This document shows positions 49,641 to 60,421 of a stretch of 64,000 bases of DNA, in pieces. The translations under genes and the position numbers were made by a program. Numbering within the stretch: the first letter of the stretch is position 1; every line of letters starts with the position of its first letter. This DNA comes from Cladobotryum mycophilum (lineage: Eukaryota > Ascomycota > Sordariomycetes > Hypocreales > Hypocreaceae), in NCBI GenBank assembly GCA_036429605.1, contig JAVFKD010000016.1, positions 3,162,001-3,226,000 of the forward strand. The letters run 5' to 3'. The notes under the pieces are model-generated. The model saw nothing but the letters and a program-made list of their open reading frames with translations. It was not told where the DNA came from and made no database searches.

Positions 49641-50624
49641 TTACTCAACGGCGGTCCAATGCTGCGGTCCCTGGAAGCGCAGGACTTCATTTCCCCAGCT
49701 CCACCAGCCGGCGGTGAGTGTACGGGCGAACACTTCAAGGGCTGGATAGCCCTCGCCAAGGATGTCCTGGAACAGCCCCCGTAGGTTTGGTTTCCTTGAA
49801 TGCGTATCTGGGACGGCGACGATGACCTGGGACTTGGGAGTGAGCGGCGTCCGGGAACCAACGCGTCTGGCAATGAGTAGTCTTTCCCACGGTTTTCTCC
49901 ATTGTGACTCCATGTCAAAAAGCGGTTCACCAGAGACGATGATTTTGAGCCAGGTCCATTCGGTCACGAGTTCTAATCCCCAGGATGCAAAGAGGCCGGT
50001 TGGTGATGTAAGAAACTCCAGGATACTTGGCTTGTTAGTAATCCACATGGCCACTAAGCCATCATCCGCCAGGTGAGAAGGTATTGGAATGTTGGAGAGA
50101 AGTTGACGCATCTCTATGAGATTGGCAACCGTATTATAGCTGTCTGTTCTCCTGCGCGCGGATCTATTTGGCCAAGGCGGATCAAGGACAATGAGCCGAA
50201 ACTGGGGCGCCTTATCAAGGAAAGTTTGTCTCATCTCCTGAATCGAGCCATTCAGATATTCAGCCCCGTGGGGAATCTTGACCGGTTCTTCGGGAGAAGC
50301 TGCACCACTGTCTGGGGGAGAAAACCGGGGTAGACAGAAGGGGCCAGAGTAACCGTGACTTAGTTGGTCCAAGGCGTTCTGGGCGGCTGCAGAGGCCATC
50401 AAATCGGCTACTTGCGCGGCCGGGGATGGCGGTGGCCAATCTGTCGAGGCCCCATCTTTCGGCTCCGGAAGACGGAACGGTTCAGCCGGTGGAGCGTCTG
50501 AGTAAATTCGTGCCCTTGGCGGTTGTCCCGGCAAGACTTGTGCTTCTTCAAGAGACCTCGGGATATCAAGGAGGAGGACGGAGGAGTCTGGGCTTTGGAA
50601 GAGGATTGAGGATGGGAGGCTCAT
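49641..50624 (-). CDS. MT-A70 family methyltransferase, METTL4-like
   Basis: A single exon of 327 aa from the ATG at 50624 (MSLPSSILFQ); the frame is open further upstream. The catalytic MT-A70 domain starts near residue 130, with the DPPW motif of adenine N6-methyltransferases at about 148-151 (LIVLDPPWPN). It continues through LVAMWITNKPSILEFL, WTWLKI and KPWERLLIARR and ends with PNLRGLFQDILG, then a Trp-rich segment. This order and the single-domain size fit METTL4 rather than the METTL3/METTL14 pair. METTL4 relatives methylate U2 snRNA at m6Am or are proposed to make 6mA in DNA; the substrate here is unknown. The N-terminal half is Pro-rich. The gene is divergent from the Leu5-like gene across 738 bp. 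Confidence 0.88.
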   Translation of the reverse strand: MSLPSSILFQSPDSSVLLLDIPRSLEEAQVLPGQPPRARIYSDAPPAEPFRLPEPKDGASTDWPPPSPAAQVADLMASAAAQNALDQLSHGYSGPFCLPRFSPPDSGAASPEEPVKIPHGAEYLNGSIQEMRQTFLDKAPQFRLIVLDPPWPNRSARRRTDSYNTVANLIEMRQLLSNIPIPSHLADDGLVAMWITNKPSILEFLTSPTGLFASWGLELVTEWTWLKIIVSGEPLFDMESQWRKPWERLLIARRVGSRTPLTPKSQVIVAVPDTHSRKPNLRGLFQDILGEGYPALEVFARTLTAGWWSWGNEVLRFQGPQHWTAVE

Positions 50625-51362
50625 TCCTGCTGCTGAGCCGAACGGATTCACATGTGCTTGTGATTTGAGAGCATATGGACTTGATGATGATGTGTAGGCA
50701 TCCAATATGTTTTTTTTTTGGTGTAGGTCAATGAACCAGCCGGACCAGCGGAAAGGTTCACGGCATTCCGAGATTCGGTCCTGGGGCCAAGATATGAAAG
50801 CAATGGCTGGGCCAGCCAACCGATAACGTCCCTCCCTTTAGAGGGGGCACGAGGGTTTGGTTTCAGGGAATGCAAGGGGAGCCTAGAACCCTCTACAGTG
50901 AGCAGTCGGCTTAGCGAACCTATCGCGGCCACTGATTAACAAGAATACAGTAATTTTCGGTAATCCTCGGCTCCAGGAGGCTTCAGAAACCCCCACGTCC
51001 TGAAAAAGTCCCCTAGAAAATTAAAGGTCAGCGTGACCACTCACTGGCGACTGACCCGAGACCACTGTTGCTGAGCGGCGAATGACGTCTCTCTCTCGTC
51101 TACCCGCAATAAACCGGAAATTCCACCAGCACCAGCACCATCAACTTTTATTTCTTTTTCTGCGTCGCAACGTTTTATACGTTACCACCTTTCGTTCTCC
51201 TTCCTACTTGGCATTCTGATTCTCTAACCTTCCCTTTTGACCTTGCATTTCTTTACACGGATTCGACTTATAGCAAATTCCAGCGGGTATGCGGGCTTCG
51301 TAAACCTTCATACCCTTTCGCCTTCACTCCAATCAGCCTCGGTGCTGAGCACACAACTCGTG
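50625..51362. promoter_or_regulatory. Divergent promoter of the METTL4-like and Leu5-like genes
   Basis: A 738-bp spacer between two outward-pointing start codons. CT-rich leader sequence lies at 51130-51240 before the carrier gene. No TATA box was recognised. The methyltransferase frame and a carrier-gene upstream frame are open into this spacer, so both starts may be somewhat longer. Confidence 0.5.
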
Positions 51363-52608
51363 ATGCCCTCGACATACATAGACCATGCGTCCATGTCGGA
51401 TATAGCGCGCGACAAGGCTCGCCAACATGGCGTTGCCGTGGTTAATGCTGCTACCGCGCCAATCAACAATATTAAGAAGGATCCCGCTCTCTGTCCTACA
51501 GACGACGAAGCGCTTACGCCGCGCACAAAAACTCGGACGTGGGATTATGCCTGGAGATCCGGTGTTGCTGGAGGTCTGGCAGGATGCGCTGTAGGTGTGA
51601 TCTTTACAGACTCGAGAAACATGTGCTAATATTCGTCAAACAGGCCAAGACAATGGTAGCGCCGCTTGATCGTGTCAAGATCCTCTTCCAAGCCAGCAAT
51701 CCTCAATTCGCAAAGTATTCCGGCTCTTCCTTCGGTGTCGCTGCTGCGATGAAGGACATCTATCTACACGAAGGCAGCGGGGGCTTGTTCCGAGGACACT
51801 CTGCAACGCTTTTACGAATTTTCCCCTATGCCGGCATCAAGTTCCTGGCATACGAACAAATCCGCTCAGTCATCATCCCTTCGAAGAACCATGAGACGCC
51901 ATTGAGACGTCTAGTGAGCGGCAGTCTTGCTGGTGTCACTTCCGTCTTCTTCACATACCCTCTTGAAGTCATTCGAGTCCGTCTTGCCTTCGAAACGAAG
52001 CGCGATGGTCGGTCTTCATTGTCCTCAATATGCCGTCAAATTTACAACGAACACCCTGCCGACAAAGCTACCAACGCCAAACTACCAAACGCTCCAACAA
52101 TTGCCAGAGCTGTAGACGCCACAGGCGCCGCGGTCCAATTCGTTTCTCCTCAAAGAGGCCTCATCAATTTCTATCGAGGCTTCTCTTCTACCCTTCTTGG
52201 CATGCTGCCGTACGCTGGCATGTCTTTTCTCACTCACGACACCATGACCGATCTACTACGACATCCTTCAGTCGCGCAATACACAACTCTTCTGAAAAAG
52301 AGAACAACCGCACTGGGAAACGTACGCCATTGCGATCGTGGGCCGAGCTTTTAGCGGGTGGTGTTGCAGGCATGATTTCCCAGACGGTTTCTTATCCCCT
52401 GGAGGTTATCCGGCGGCGCATGCAAGTCGGCGGCGCCGTAGGTGATGGTCGTCGCTTGCGAATTGGAGAGACCGCGACTATGATCTTTCGGGAGCGGGGA
52501 TTCCGTGGTTTCTTTATCGGACTTACAATTGGATATGTCAAGGTGATACCCATGGTAGCGGTCAGCTTCTATACCTACGAACGAATGAAGCTCTTTTTCG
52601 GGATTTAA
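51363..52608 (+). CDS. LEU5: Mitochondrial carrier, Leu5/CoA-transporter type, with one apparent missing base
   Basis: Exon 1 is 51363-51590 and exon 2 starts at 51644 after a 53-bp intron. Within exon 2 the frame breaks near an A-run at 52303-52307. Adding one A joins both parts to about 397 aa ending at 52608. All three SLC25 repeats are present, with APLDRVKILFQ, TYPLEVIRVRL and SYPLEVIRRRMQ. The sequence GLFRGHSATLLRIFPYAG and GISFLTHD-type segments are typical of the Leu5/SLC25A16/SLC25A42 group, which accumulates coenzyme A in the matrix. The third repeat lies entirely after the break, so an uncorrected reading would lose it. A splice event cannot explain the break, because no GT-AG pair of usable length fits. 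The start could also be the ATG at 51393. Confidence 0.88.
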
Positions 52609-54184
52609 AGAAAAGCAGATTGGGCAATTGGATTGGCGTTGGTGGTTTTGTCAAGCGATACTATATTGAGATGAGTTTCGGCACGGGGATTACCCAGGGA
52701 GTTGTGAATACGGATAGAATTTGGATAGCATTACTGTGCACATATGATGGAAAGCGCTGCGATAGAAGTATATGATAGATATGAGGGATTCGACTCGGGG
52801 TTTCGCTGGTAGATTTGATGTCGGCAACGTCCTAGTTGTGTAGGGTGATTATCTTGTGGCCAACCGCGAAGGAACATTGCCATTGATGTTAACAATTGAG
52901 ATGACAGCAACAGTCTAGAGAAGCAACTGCGGCATGTTCTCCAGTGATCATCGATTCCTCTTGTTACCCTCAATTCCTCACGTGGCTTCCTAATGTCTCT
53001 TATTACCCGATCTCTCACATTCTCTAGTGCAACACCACTCTGGTATAAGCAGAGGTGTAGATGCCTGCTTTCGATCACATGGCAGCGGATATTATACTAT
53101 AACTACACTGGGTTGTCAAGACCCTCCCCCTACCCGCATGAATAGATAGGCACTCTTTGAGCAGCATTTATGACCTTTTTCTTTTCTGTTGATATGCCAA
53201 GGGTGCTATCTTGAATGTCCCCAATTCCATCACATCGCTAGATTACCTAGGTAGCTTGAAACTTTGTAAGCTCCATCTTTCATCTCAATGGAAACATCTA
53301 TGCTTAATGCCGTTTGGTCGGGGTACTTGATGATGCCGGGTGTTGATTCCCGAGGGCGGAAGCCTGGACTTGGACTCACGCTTCCAAGTTTATGAGAAAA
53401 ACAGGACTTGGAGACTTTTGGTGCAATTTCCCTCTGGCCGTACTACAAAAAGGAGTATCGGTTGGTGCTGGAATATATTTTTTTCCAATTTTTGAATGGT
53501 ACCCTGTCCAGTTCTATGATCCCCATGGCTATTGTTTCACATTATAATAGATCTCCAGGGATATTTGTCGAAACCAAACTATGAGCTGAGAGTTTATATC
53601 CCCTTGTTGTTGGTTTGATCCCATGGTATAGTAACGCCTCTCCATAAAACCTTTCTGGTCACTGTATTGACCCCATCATTCGTATCTATGTATCTGATGA
53701 AACGGAGCTGCAAGTTCAAGTATACCATGGGCCCTTTGGCCTCGCAAATCTTGTATCAATGTTGTGAATGTCTAGTTGTGTATATTGAGGATGAAAGCAA
53801 TAAAGCGTTTGGGGGACTTGGATCCGATCATCTACTCCATTAATAGTTTATAATTTACTACTTAAAGCATTAACCTACATCTTCAGTTAACAATGCTTTT
53901 ATATGCGGTGCACTTTCATATCCTTGGAGTTGACTTATACACCATATGTTTAGACAACCTTTAGACTAATTAGCTTATTTTTGCAGTGTTGAGAAGAAAG
54001 GCAAATTACTTGCACCTTCAAGCATACCTAGTTAATAACATCATCAGTGAGAGGATTTAACATAGTTGTGATCCTTGTCCTCAAAACTGACGTCTATAAA
54101 GCTGCTCGATTTCCCATTCATCATCCACACTCTCCAACCTGATACTCATATCGCCATTAACATCTCATACTACATCGTGTCAAA
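52609..54184. other. Intergenic region after the Leu5-like gene
   Basis: About 1.6 kb without a gene. The palindrome TACCTAGGTA occurs at 53244-53253 and again at 54989-54998. Composition becomes more AT-rich to the right (53830-54060), as expected near the accessory patch. Confidence 0.5.
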
Positions 54185-55580
54185 ATGTCTTTCTGGAAAG
54201 TTATTTTGGACCGCTCTCCTTGGCAGACCATCGAACGCTTCGGTGCTCCTGTCGGGCACCCCAGTTGGATAGAGCCCCCCAAGATACCCTATCGGCCTAT
54301 CCAAGTGTCTTCAAGGGAGATGGATAGGATTCCTGCCGAAACGATCATGGAGATTTGCAAACATCTCGGCTTTCGGTCCCGAACCTGTCTTTCTCGAACC
54401 TGTCACGGGATGAGGACCATAGTGGACGAAGTACCTGCCTATAGAGAGACGAGAAAGGACGCCCCAGACATCCTAAAGACTCTTGGATAGACCGGGATCA
54501 TAAATCCATCACCCTTTGTCTCGGATCCGACACACCCTACATTCACGGGAATGCGTGTCTTGCCGCGAGTTTGGGCCCAACGTCTTCATGCCCACCTTTG
54601 AAAAGGTATTCACTAAATGCCTGTCCGATAACCCGCAACTACGGGACTTACAAGAAGGATCTCTGTACCATTGTGGAGTTCTGCCGGAAACTGGGACATT
54701 TCTTTAGCTCACGGGAGCCTTCAACTATTTTCACCGATCATAAGCCCCTCACCTAGTTCATGTCATCTACAAATCACGAAGGTGTTTATGCAAGATGGGT
54801 ATCTGAGCTGAAGCTCCTGAATGTTGAGATTGAATATATTAAAGGATCTAGAAACGGAGCCGTAGATGGGCTGTCCCGTACTATCTTTCCGTCTCGGGGA
54901 TGTGATGACGACCAGCTTCTGGCTGAGCTCGGACAGCCTACTGATAAAGGAGAGTGGGTATGGAAATTTTCAAGATGATTGCGCCCACTACCTAGGTACG
55001 GCGATGCGTTGTCTTGGTCTATCGGCTGACCAAGCCTAAGCCGGGGTTCCAGTTGTCAAGGCGAAGATATACCGCCGATCATCTTCGGGGGGGGGGGGGT
55101 GATTGAGGAAATTAGACCTCTGGTCAGCGTCTAGCAATCAAAAGAGCTTACGCTCAAAATATACGGTTCAAAGGATGCCGTGATCAAAGCCTCTACGATA
55201 TTAAGGTGGTCGGTATATATCCCGACTGATAAGTGAGCCGACATGGAATACGATATCATAGTCGACAGGCTGTTCTCTCAAGCATACAATAACCTGCACA
55301 ACTTCTATTAAGGTACCCGATTTCAGATGTTCTACCGGAATCCGGCCGGAGAGACGGAGCTGTTGCTCAAATGCCGTGGATGCCGGGTCTTGCTCGAGGA
55401 CCGTTTCGGCCCATACTTCTTTCGAACCTCTCCTACGAAGCCGCCTCGGAATTGCTGATTGAGGTGAAGGTTTGGTGCAAGGGGGAGTTCCTAGCGCATG
55501 CTGAAGAGTGTGATGGGATACGACGGGTTATTGCAGAAGAGACACCCCTTCCCCTAGACCACTCATATATGACGGAGTGA
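54185..55580 (+). pseudogene. F-box protein relic interrupted by a retroelement fragment
   Basis: The first 101-codon frame (54185-54490) contains an F-box (MDRIPAETIMEICKHLGF, then RTCLSRTCHGMRTIV). After frame breaks, a second piece (from about 54516) reads ECVSCREFGPNVFMPTFEKVF, which resembles the Cys-rich segment of fungal F-box proteins. At about 54640 this piece runs into Ty3/gypsy RNase H sequence. Beyond the insertion, CRGCRVLLEDRFGP and VKVWCKGEFLAHAEECDGIRR (about 55320-55560) resemble the C-terminal part of the same protein type. I infer that one F-box gene was split and then decayed. F-box proteins are substrate adaptors of SCF ubiquitin ligases; this copy cannot encode a full protein. 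Confidence 0.5.
54640..54978 (+). mobile_element. Ty3/gypsy retrotransposon RNase H fragment, RIP-mutated
   Basis: One frame reads through GTYKKDLCTIVEFCRKLGHFF, TIFTDHKPLT and YIKGSRNGAVDGLSR, the RNase H domain and the connection region of a gypsy polyprotein. A single TAG stop at 54754-54756 sits where the family has Trp after the conserved TDHKPL(T) motif. A TGG-to-TAG change is CpA to TpA on the other strand, the preferred target of repeat-induced point mutation. No reverse transcriptase, integrase or LTR is visible, so this is a small dead fragment. Its left border abuts F-box-type sequence directly. Confidence 0.8.
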
Positions 55581-56367
55581 TAACGGCGGCGGCGGGAATC
55601 CAGAGTTATGTGAGAAATATAGAGTAAAGAGAGGAATTGGTGGTTGGGTAAGTCTCGATATTTCTCAACGACTTTGCACGTCTAATTCGGTACAAAGCTT
55701 CTTATACTCCATATCGACTTCACCCAATAACCATACTACACTGGCATCGCCAAATCATTCACATCTTTTGCGGCAAAGTGATCAATATACAAACCTGCCA
55801 CGTTTGGGACCTAGATTCCATTCCCGGGGAAGAGCAGCAACCCTTGATGACATCGTTTTCTTTGTTCTCTTATCCACCTTTTGTCCTTTCGCAATAGCCT
55901 CAAGGCCGTCTGCGTATGCCAAAGAATGATGAGAAATCGAGATGCAGATGACTAATTTGTCATTCCTTCTTTCAGTTTCCCTCTGGATTCTCACAGATCA
56001 CAGCCGAGTTGTTTGCTAGGTGCACGGATGATGATGAAGCCTTGTTACTGCAGCCATGTGGCTGCAAACGGAAACTGTCAGTTCACACCCTTGTGGGGGC
56101 AAACAAGTGAATATTTCCTAAGCCATGCATACATGGGTGCCTACTGGGTTTGTTGCATCTTCTTTGTCCTTTTAGTTTATAGTACTCGATATAAAAACAA
56201 TTTCACATATCATCCAAAGTCATCACATAAGACGCAGGTGGTTCTTATCTACTTCCTATAGACTACCGGCTCGTGCTGTAGCATCTTCTCCCGAGTTATC
56301 AACCCAAACTCTTTGTCAACTCTTCCCTTTCAATCCTCAACGCGCCGTTCAGGTTGCCGTCGGTATC
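55581..56367. other. Intergenic region before the second F-box gene
   Basis: About 790 bp without a supportable gene. The right part is the likely promoter of the F-box gene, with the start codon at 56368. Confidence 0.5.
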
Positions 56368-57496
56368 ATGGTTCAGCTACTAAGCCTCAGCAACGAGATC
56401 CTCACCCTAGTGACCCAGTCGCTCTGTCCTCATTGTGAAGGATCATGCGAAGATATCACCTCTCACCATGAGAGCCAGGCCGCACTTTCGCGGCTATCAA
56501 GAACATGCAAAGCTCTTCGCAACATTTCACTGCCTATTCTCTATCATGTTGCTGTAGCCCCCGACCGCAAGTTTATACGCCTGGCATGCAACATCACACA
56601 GCGACCTGACTTTGCCAATGGCATCAAATGGTTGAAAATTCCTGGTGCTCGTCAAGCATACTCCATACGTGGCTGGGACGAGTTCTCTGATGGCGCGATT
56701 CTTTCCGATCATCAGGCTGCCATGATCAAACAGGAGCGAAATCTGGCAATATGGGAGAAGATGGATTCAAGCCCTCTTGAGGGTTACAATATAAAAACAC
56801 TTCTGAGGAACACCTTTCCACGGCCGTTCTGGCCAGCGCCAACAATGTTGCAATCTCACGGAATTGCACCTGAAAAGATGCGCTCTTGATTACTCAAGCA
56901 TTAGAGACCTTTTAGGCAGTCACACGACCCTCGATTCATTCTCTTACAACTCTCGCGCTGTGGAGTTGATGATGGATGGCGAAGTGTCACCTCTCCAGAT
57001 TGTCCAATTGCTCAACTCCCATCGGCGCACTCTCAAATATCTATGCTTGGGATTTCTAGGCGGAAGCTGGTATATTCGTCAAACCAAAAGCGGAGCAATT
57101 CGTTCCTTGGCGGAATTTGAAGCACTCGAAACGCTCCGTGTTGACGGTGCCGTCCTCGACGACGACCTCCCTGAAGATGAAGAGGATTCCTTATTCACAA
57201 AACTTCTCCCGTCTTCCATAAAAGAGTTCACCCTATTTGATCCGTCTCCTCTGGACAACTTTTGCAGAAGCATGGAAAACCTCTCCGAAATAGGGCGCTA
57301 TGAATTCCACAAGCTTGAATGGGTGCACGTCGCAATCGGTAACGGGCTGGTGGATTTGGATCCGGATGAGCTGCAGACCGCTGAGGAGAATTTCGCGATG
57401 GCCGAGATAGAGTTCACCCATTCAACCTTTAGAAGAAGAAGAGGCGAAGGCCATACTGTTAACATTCTGCGTCCACCAATTGAGGAGGATGAATAG
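56368..57496 (+). CDS. F-box/LRR-type protein with two apparent missing bases
   Basis: The ATG at 56368 starts an F-box-like N terminus (LLSLSNEILTLVTQSLCPHC, then LSRLSRTCKALRNISLPILYH). The frame is lost twice. Adding one A at the A-run 56793-56797 and one A at 56852-56853 makes a continuous frame of about 376 aa with the stop at 57496. The joined segment then reads EEHLSTAVLASANNV followed by NLTELHLKRCALDYSSIRDLL, a normal leucine-rich repeat. Further repeats follow (LLNSHRRTLKYLCLGFLGG, then EALETLRVDGAVLDD). The tail is acidic and then basic (STFRRRRGEG). Such proteins recruit substrates to SCF ubiquitin ligases; the substrate is unknown. A pseudogene is possible but less likely, because the restored junctions are so regular. 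Confidence 0.65.
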
Positions 57497-58011
57497 ACGG
57501 GCGTGGGACGTCGCGCAAGGCTACTTGGAGGAGTTGTCATGACAGGGGGAAGAACCTAAATTGTCCATTTCTTTCTTAGAGAGGGAATGTATGCATTTAG
57601 TTGATGAAGAGTTTGATGGAGACATGGTTTTAAAACAATTGAATTATTGTAAATTGCTATTCTCGGGAATATAAACGGGGACAATACCTACATTATCGCC
57701 ATCTGAATGTGACGTTGCTGTTCTGCACGCTAATTGGCCAGCGAGCTCTGCCGTTGGAGTTTAGCTACGGGCTCCATCGCTAGCCTCACAGCCTTGTCGG
57801 AGTCGAGCTTCCTTCTTCTCCTTCAACACCAATCGCTGACATCGCGAACATTTCCAAATCTACACAGCGACAGTAGCCTGACCCTCGCCTGGCTGTGTAC
57901 TGAGAAATTATCATCGGCACCTATTTGTTTCGACCCAAAAACTCCCACACCACCCTCGTGCTACCAAGTTTCGTTTCAACCTCCAGCAATCCTCCCTCGA
58001 TCGCGTCCATC
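57497..58011. other. Intergenic region before CDC73
   Basis: About 515 bp containing the F-box gene 3' UTR and the CDC73 promoter. CT-rich leader sequence is seen at 57800-58010. No gene was found. Confidence 0.5.
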
Positions 58012-59307
58012 ATGGCTCCCGCCGACCATGATCCGCTCCTCCTCCTCCGCCAATCCATCTCCGCCGGCAAGCCCTTCATCCCCAGCGCGTCCTCCAACCC
58101 CTCAGCCCCAGAGGTGCCCCTCGCGCAGGCGTCTCACCTCCAGTTCTCCGGCCTGGCCCTCGCCCTGCCCATAGGCTGCCCCACGCGCTTCGTCTCCAGC
58201 GACAAGCCAGTCGATCTACGTAGTATTTACTTTGCCTGGCTGAACCGCGAGCTCGCCATCCCCGAATACAATGCCTCGTCCACGACGCTCAACGACGCGC
58301 TGGCGGCGAACGGGGCGAGCGGCAGGGTGCAGAATTTGGGATTCATCGAGAGGCTGGATCTGATTACCTGGTTGGAGGGCGCCAGCGAGGAGAGCGAGTA
58401 CATCAAGCCGCTCGCCGGAGATGGCGATGCCGCTGCTACGGGTGCGGCGCCCGTGGCAAAGACCGGTGCTGCGGCGGCGGGTGCGCAGGCTAGGTCGGGA
58501 AAGGGAACTTTGGATCCGAGGCTGGCGAGCGTATACGATGGGGAGCGAAGGATGGGAGACCGCAACACGGTCTTGAGAGGCATCAAGCCTACTGTAAGTT
58601 TGGCGTCCAGCGCAATCCCAACGTTGATTTGCTCGCGAACACCGATGCTAAAACTTTTGTCAGGACTTTTCCCATGTGCGGAAGCTCGCTGTTCCCTTTA
58701 TCCAGAAAAAGACCCAGTCATCATCCACCATGGGATCTAGCCAATCCCTCTCCATTAACCAAAAGGGTCCAACCCGACGCCCCGATCCCATCATCCTCCT
58801 CTCTCCCTCCGCCTCGTCCCTCCTCCGCATGTCCAACGCCCGATCCTTCCTCGAGGATGGCAAGTTTGTTCCCCCGACGCCGGCGCCTCCACCGCCAGCA
58901 TGCTGCACGTCCAGCGCATCATTCCAGCCATCGATCCCAACCGGCCCATGCGCTTCATTCTGGTCGAGGGGTCGGAGCAGTTCAAGCCCGAGTACTGGAA
59001 CCGCATCGTGGCGGTGTTTACGACGGGTCAGACGTGGCAGTTCAAGAATTACAAGTGGAGCAATCCCAACGATTTGTTTAAGCACACGATGGGCGTCTAC
59101 GTCGGATGGCGAGGAGACCTGGCTCCCGAGACGATCCGCGGTTGGGGACACCGGGTAGTGACTACGAGCGTTGACCGCTGGAGAGGCGAGGGTGACGTTG
59201 CGTCTCGTTTCAGAGACAAGGAGGTTGTTGAGCAGATCTGGAAGTCCATTGAGCTGAACATGCGAAGCAAGGGATGGCGAAAGGATGCTGCTCCGGCGTC
59301 GATATAG
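58012..59307 (+). CDS. CDC73: Cdc73, Paf1 complex subunit, with one apparent missing base
   Basis: Exon 1 (58012-58593) and exon 2 (from 58664) flank a 70-bp GT-AG intron. Within exon 2 a C-run at 58871-58875 needs one more C to join FLEDGKFVPP to the following frame, giving about 408 aa with the stop at 59307. The N-terminal part starts DPLLLLRQSI and contains the conserved FAWLNRELAIPEYNA. The C-terminal Ras-like Cdc73 domain spans the last 170 residues: PIILLSPSASSLLRMSNAR, FILVEGSEQFKPEYWNRIVAVF, TGQTWQFKNYKW, and VVTTSVDRWRGEGDVASRF. Cdc73 is the parafibromin homologue that couples the Paf1 complex to RNA polymerase II elongation and histone modification. An Ala/Gly-rich linker (about residues 135-165) is expanded here. 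Confidence 0.9.
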
Positions 59308-59681
59308 GGGAGGACATAATGGTTGAAACTCAGGGACTTGGGTGGTGGGGGAGAGAATGGTTTGGATGTGGATCAAGTTTTGGGCGGGATGATGGAGAGA
59401 GGGGATCAAATGGCAAAAAAATGAGAGTAAAGATTTTATGTATAATTACTTTGGGGAACAAGTTCGTTTGTCTTTTTTTCGCATTGGGATTGGAGACCAA
59501 GAGCGATGGCGTTGGGTTTATTTTATGGACTTTAGACTCAAGATGGAAAACACTGAAAAGAAGACGTGCCAACTTGATATTGAGCTTGACCATACCAAGA
59601 TGTGAATGTCGTTACTTGTTATCCAAATGTGTTATCCAGTTGTGTTCACTTGCTTTCTTCCGGTCTGTTACTGTCCTTGTT

Positions 59682-59717
59682 GCTGTCTCTGCTGTCTCTG
59701 CTGTCTCTGCTGTCTCT
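59682..59717. repeat. 9-bp tandem repeat GCTGTCTCT
   Basis: Four perfect head-to-tail units. It lies 375 bp beyond the CDC73 stop codon, so possibly in or near the 3' UTR. Confidence 0.9.
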
Positions 59718-60421
59718 GTCGTTTCTTGCTATGGCTCTACTTCATCCAGGGAATCGATTCGGTTCCTGTCATCATAATCATCCAGTTTCTCGCTCCAACG
59801 TCTACATGAATGATAACCCAGAAAACAGCCAGTACCACAGACGAGCAAAGAGTAAGGAGACTGTCCTTTGCGAAGTTGAAGTTGGTAGAGATGAACGATT
59901 AGTAAACTCACACACAGTTCATCAATCTCGAAACACAGAACATGATTGTTTTCGGTTGCTTGAATCACACTGCTCTGTTATTGACATTCTTACTCCCTAG
60001 TTCACCAGGCCATGTTAAACGTTGTCGTCGTCGTCGTTTACGTTGGTTGGGACTTCATCCAGGGGATATGAAGTTGCTCTCCCACGGCATCACCCCATGT
60101 TTGTCATGGCCCAATATGAGAGCTCGTATATAATCTATACTGTGAAATGAGCAAATATATTGTCCATATCCAGTTACCAAGTCATGTTCCATATAACATC
60201 TCCATCTTCTGACTCGTCCCACCAGATTCATCCATGATGGACCCGTCACATCTCATCATCTCGTCACCCCCATCTCACCTCAACCCATCCAAGCTCCCCT
60301 CTCCCACCCACAGACCACATCAGTCAAATCAGCAAAGACCCACGAAAAACAAAAGGACCAAAAAAACAAAAAATGAACATCCCCCCGACTCAGCCTTCAA
60401 CTACCAGACATTCAAACATGA

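Noticed and set aside
52300..52310. Programmed -1 ribosomal frameshift in the Leu5-like gene
   Set aside because: The G AAA AAG heptamer is not a standard eukaryotic slippery site for -1 slippage, and seven similar breaks elsewhere favour assembly error.
52290..52350. Intron explaining the frame break in the Leu5-like gene
   Set aside because: The available GT-AG pairs give only about 33 bp or would remove conserved residues. One missing A in the A-run explains the break more simply.
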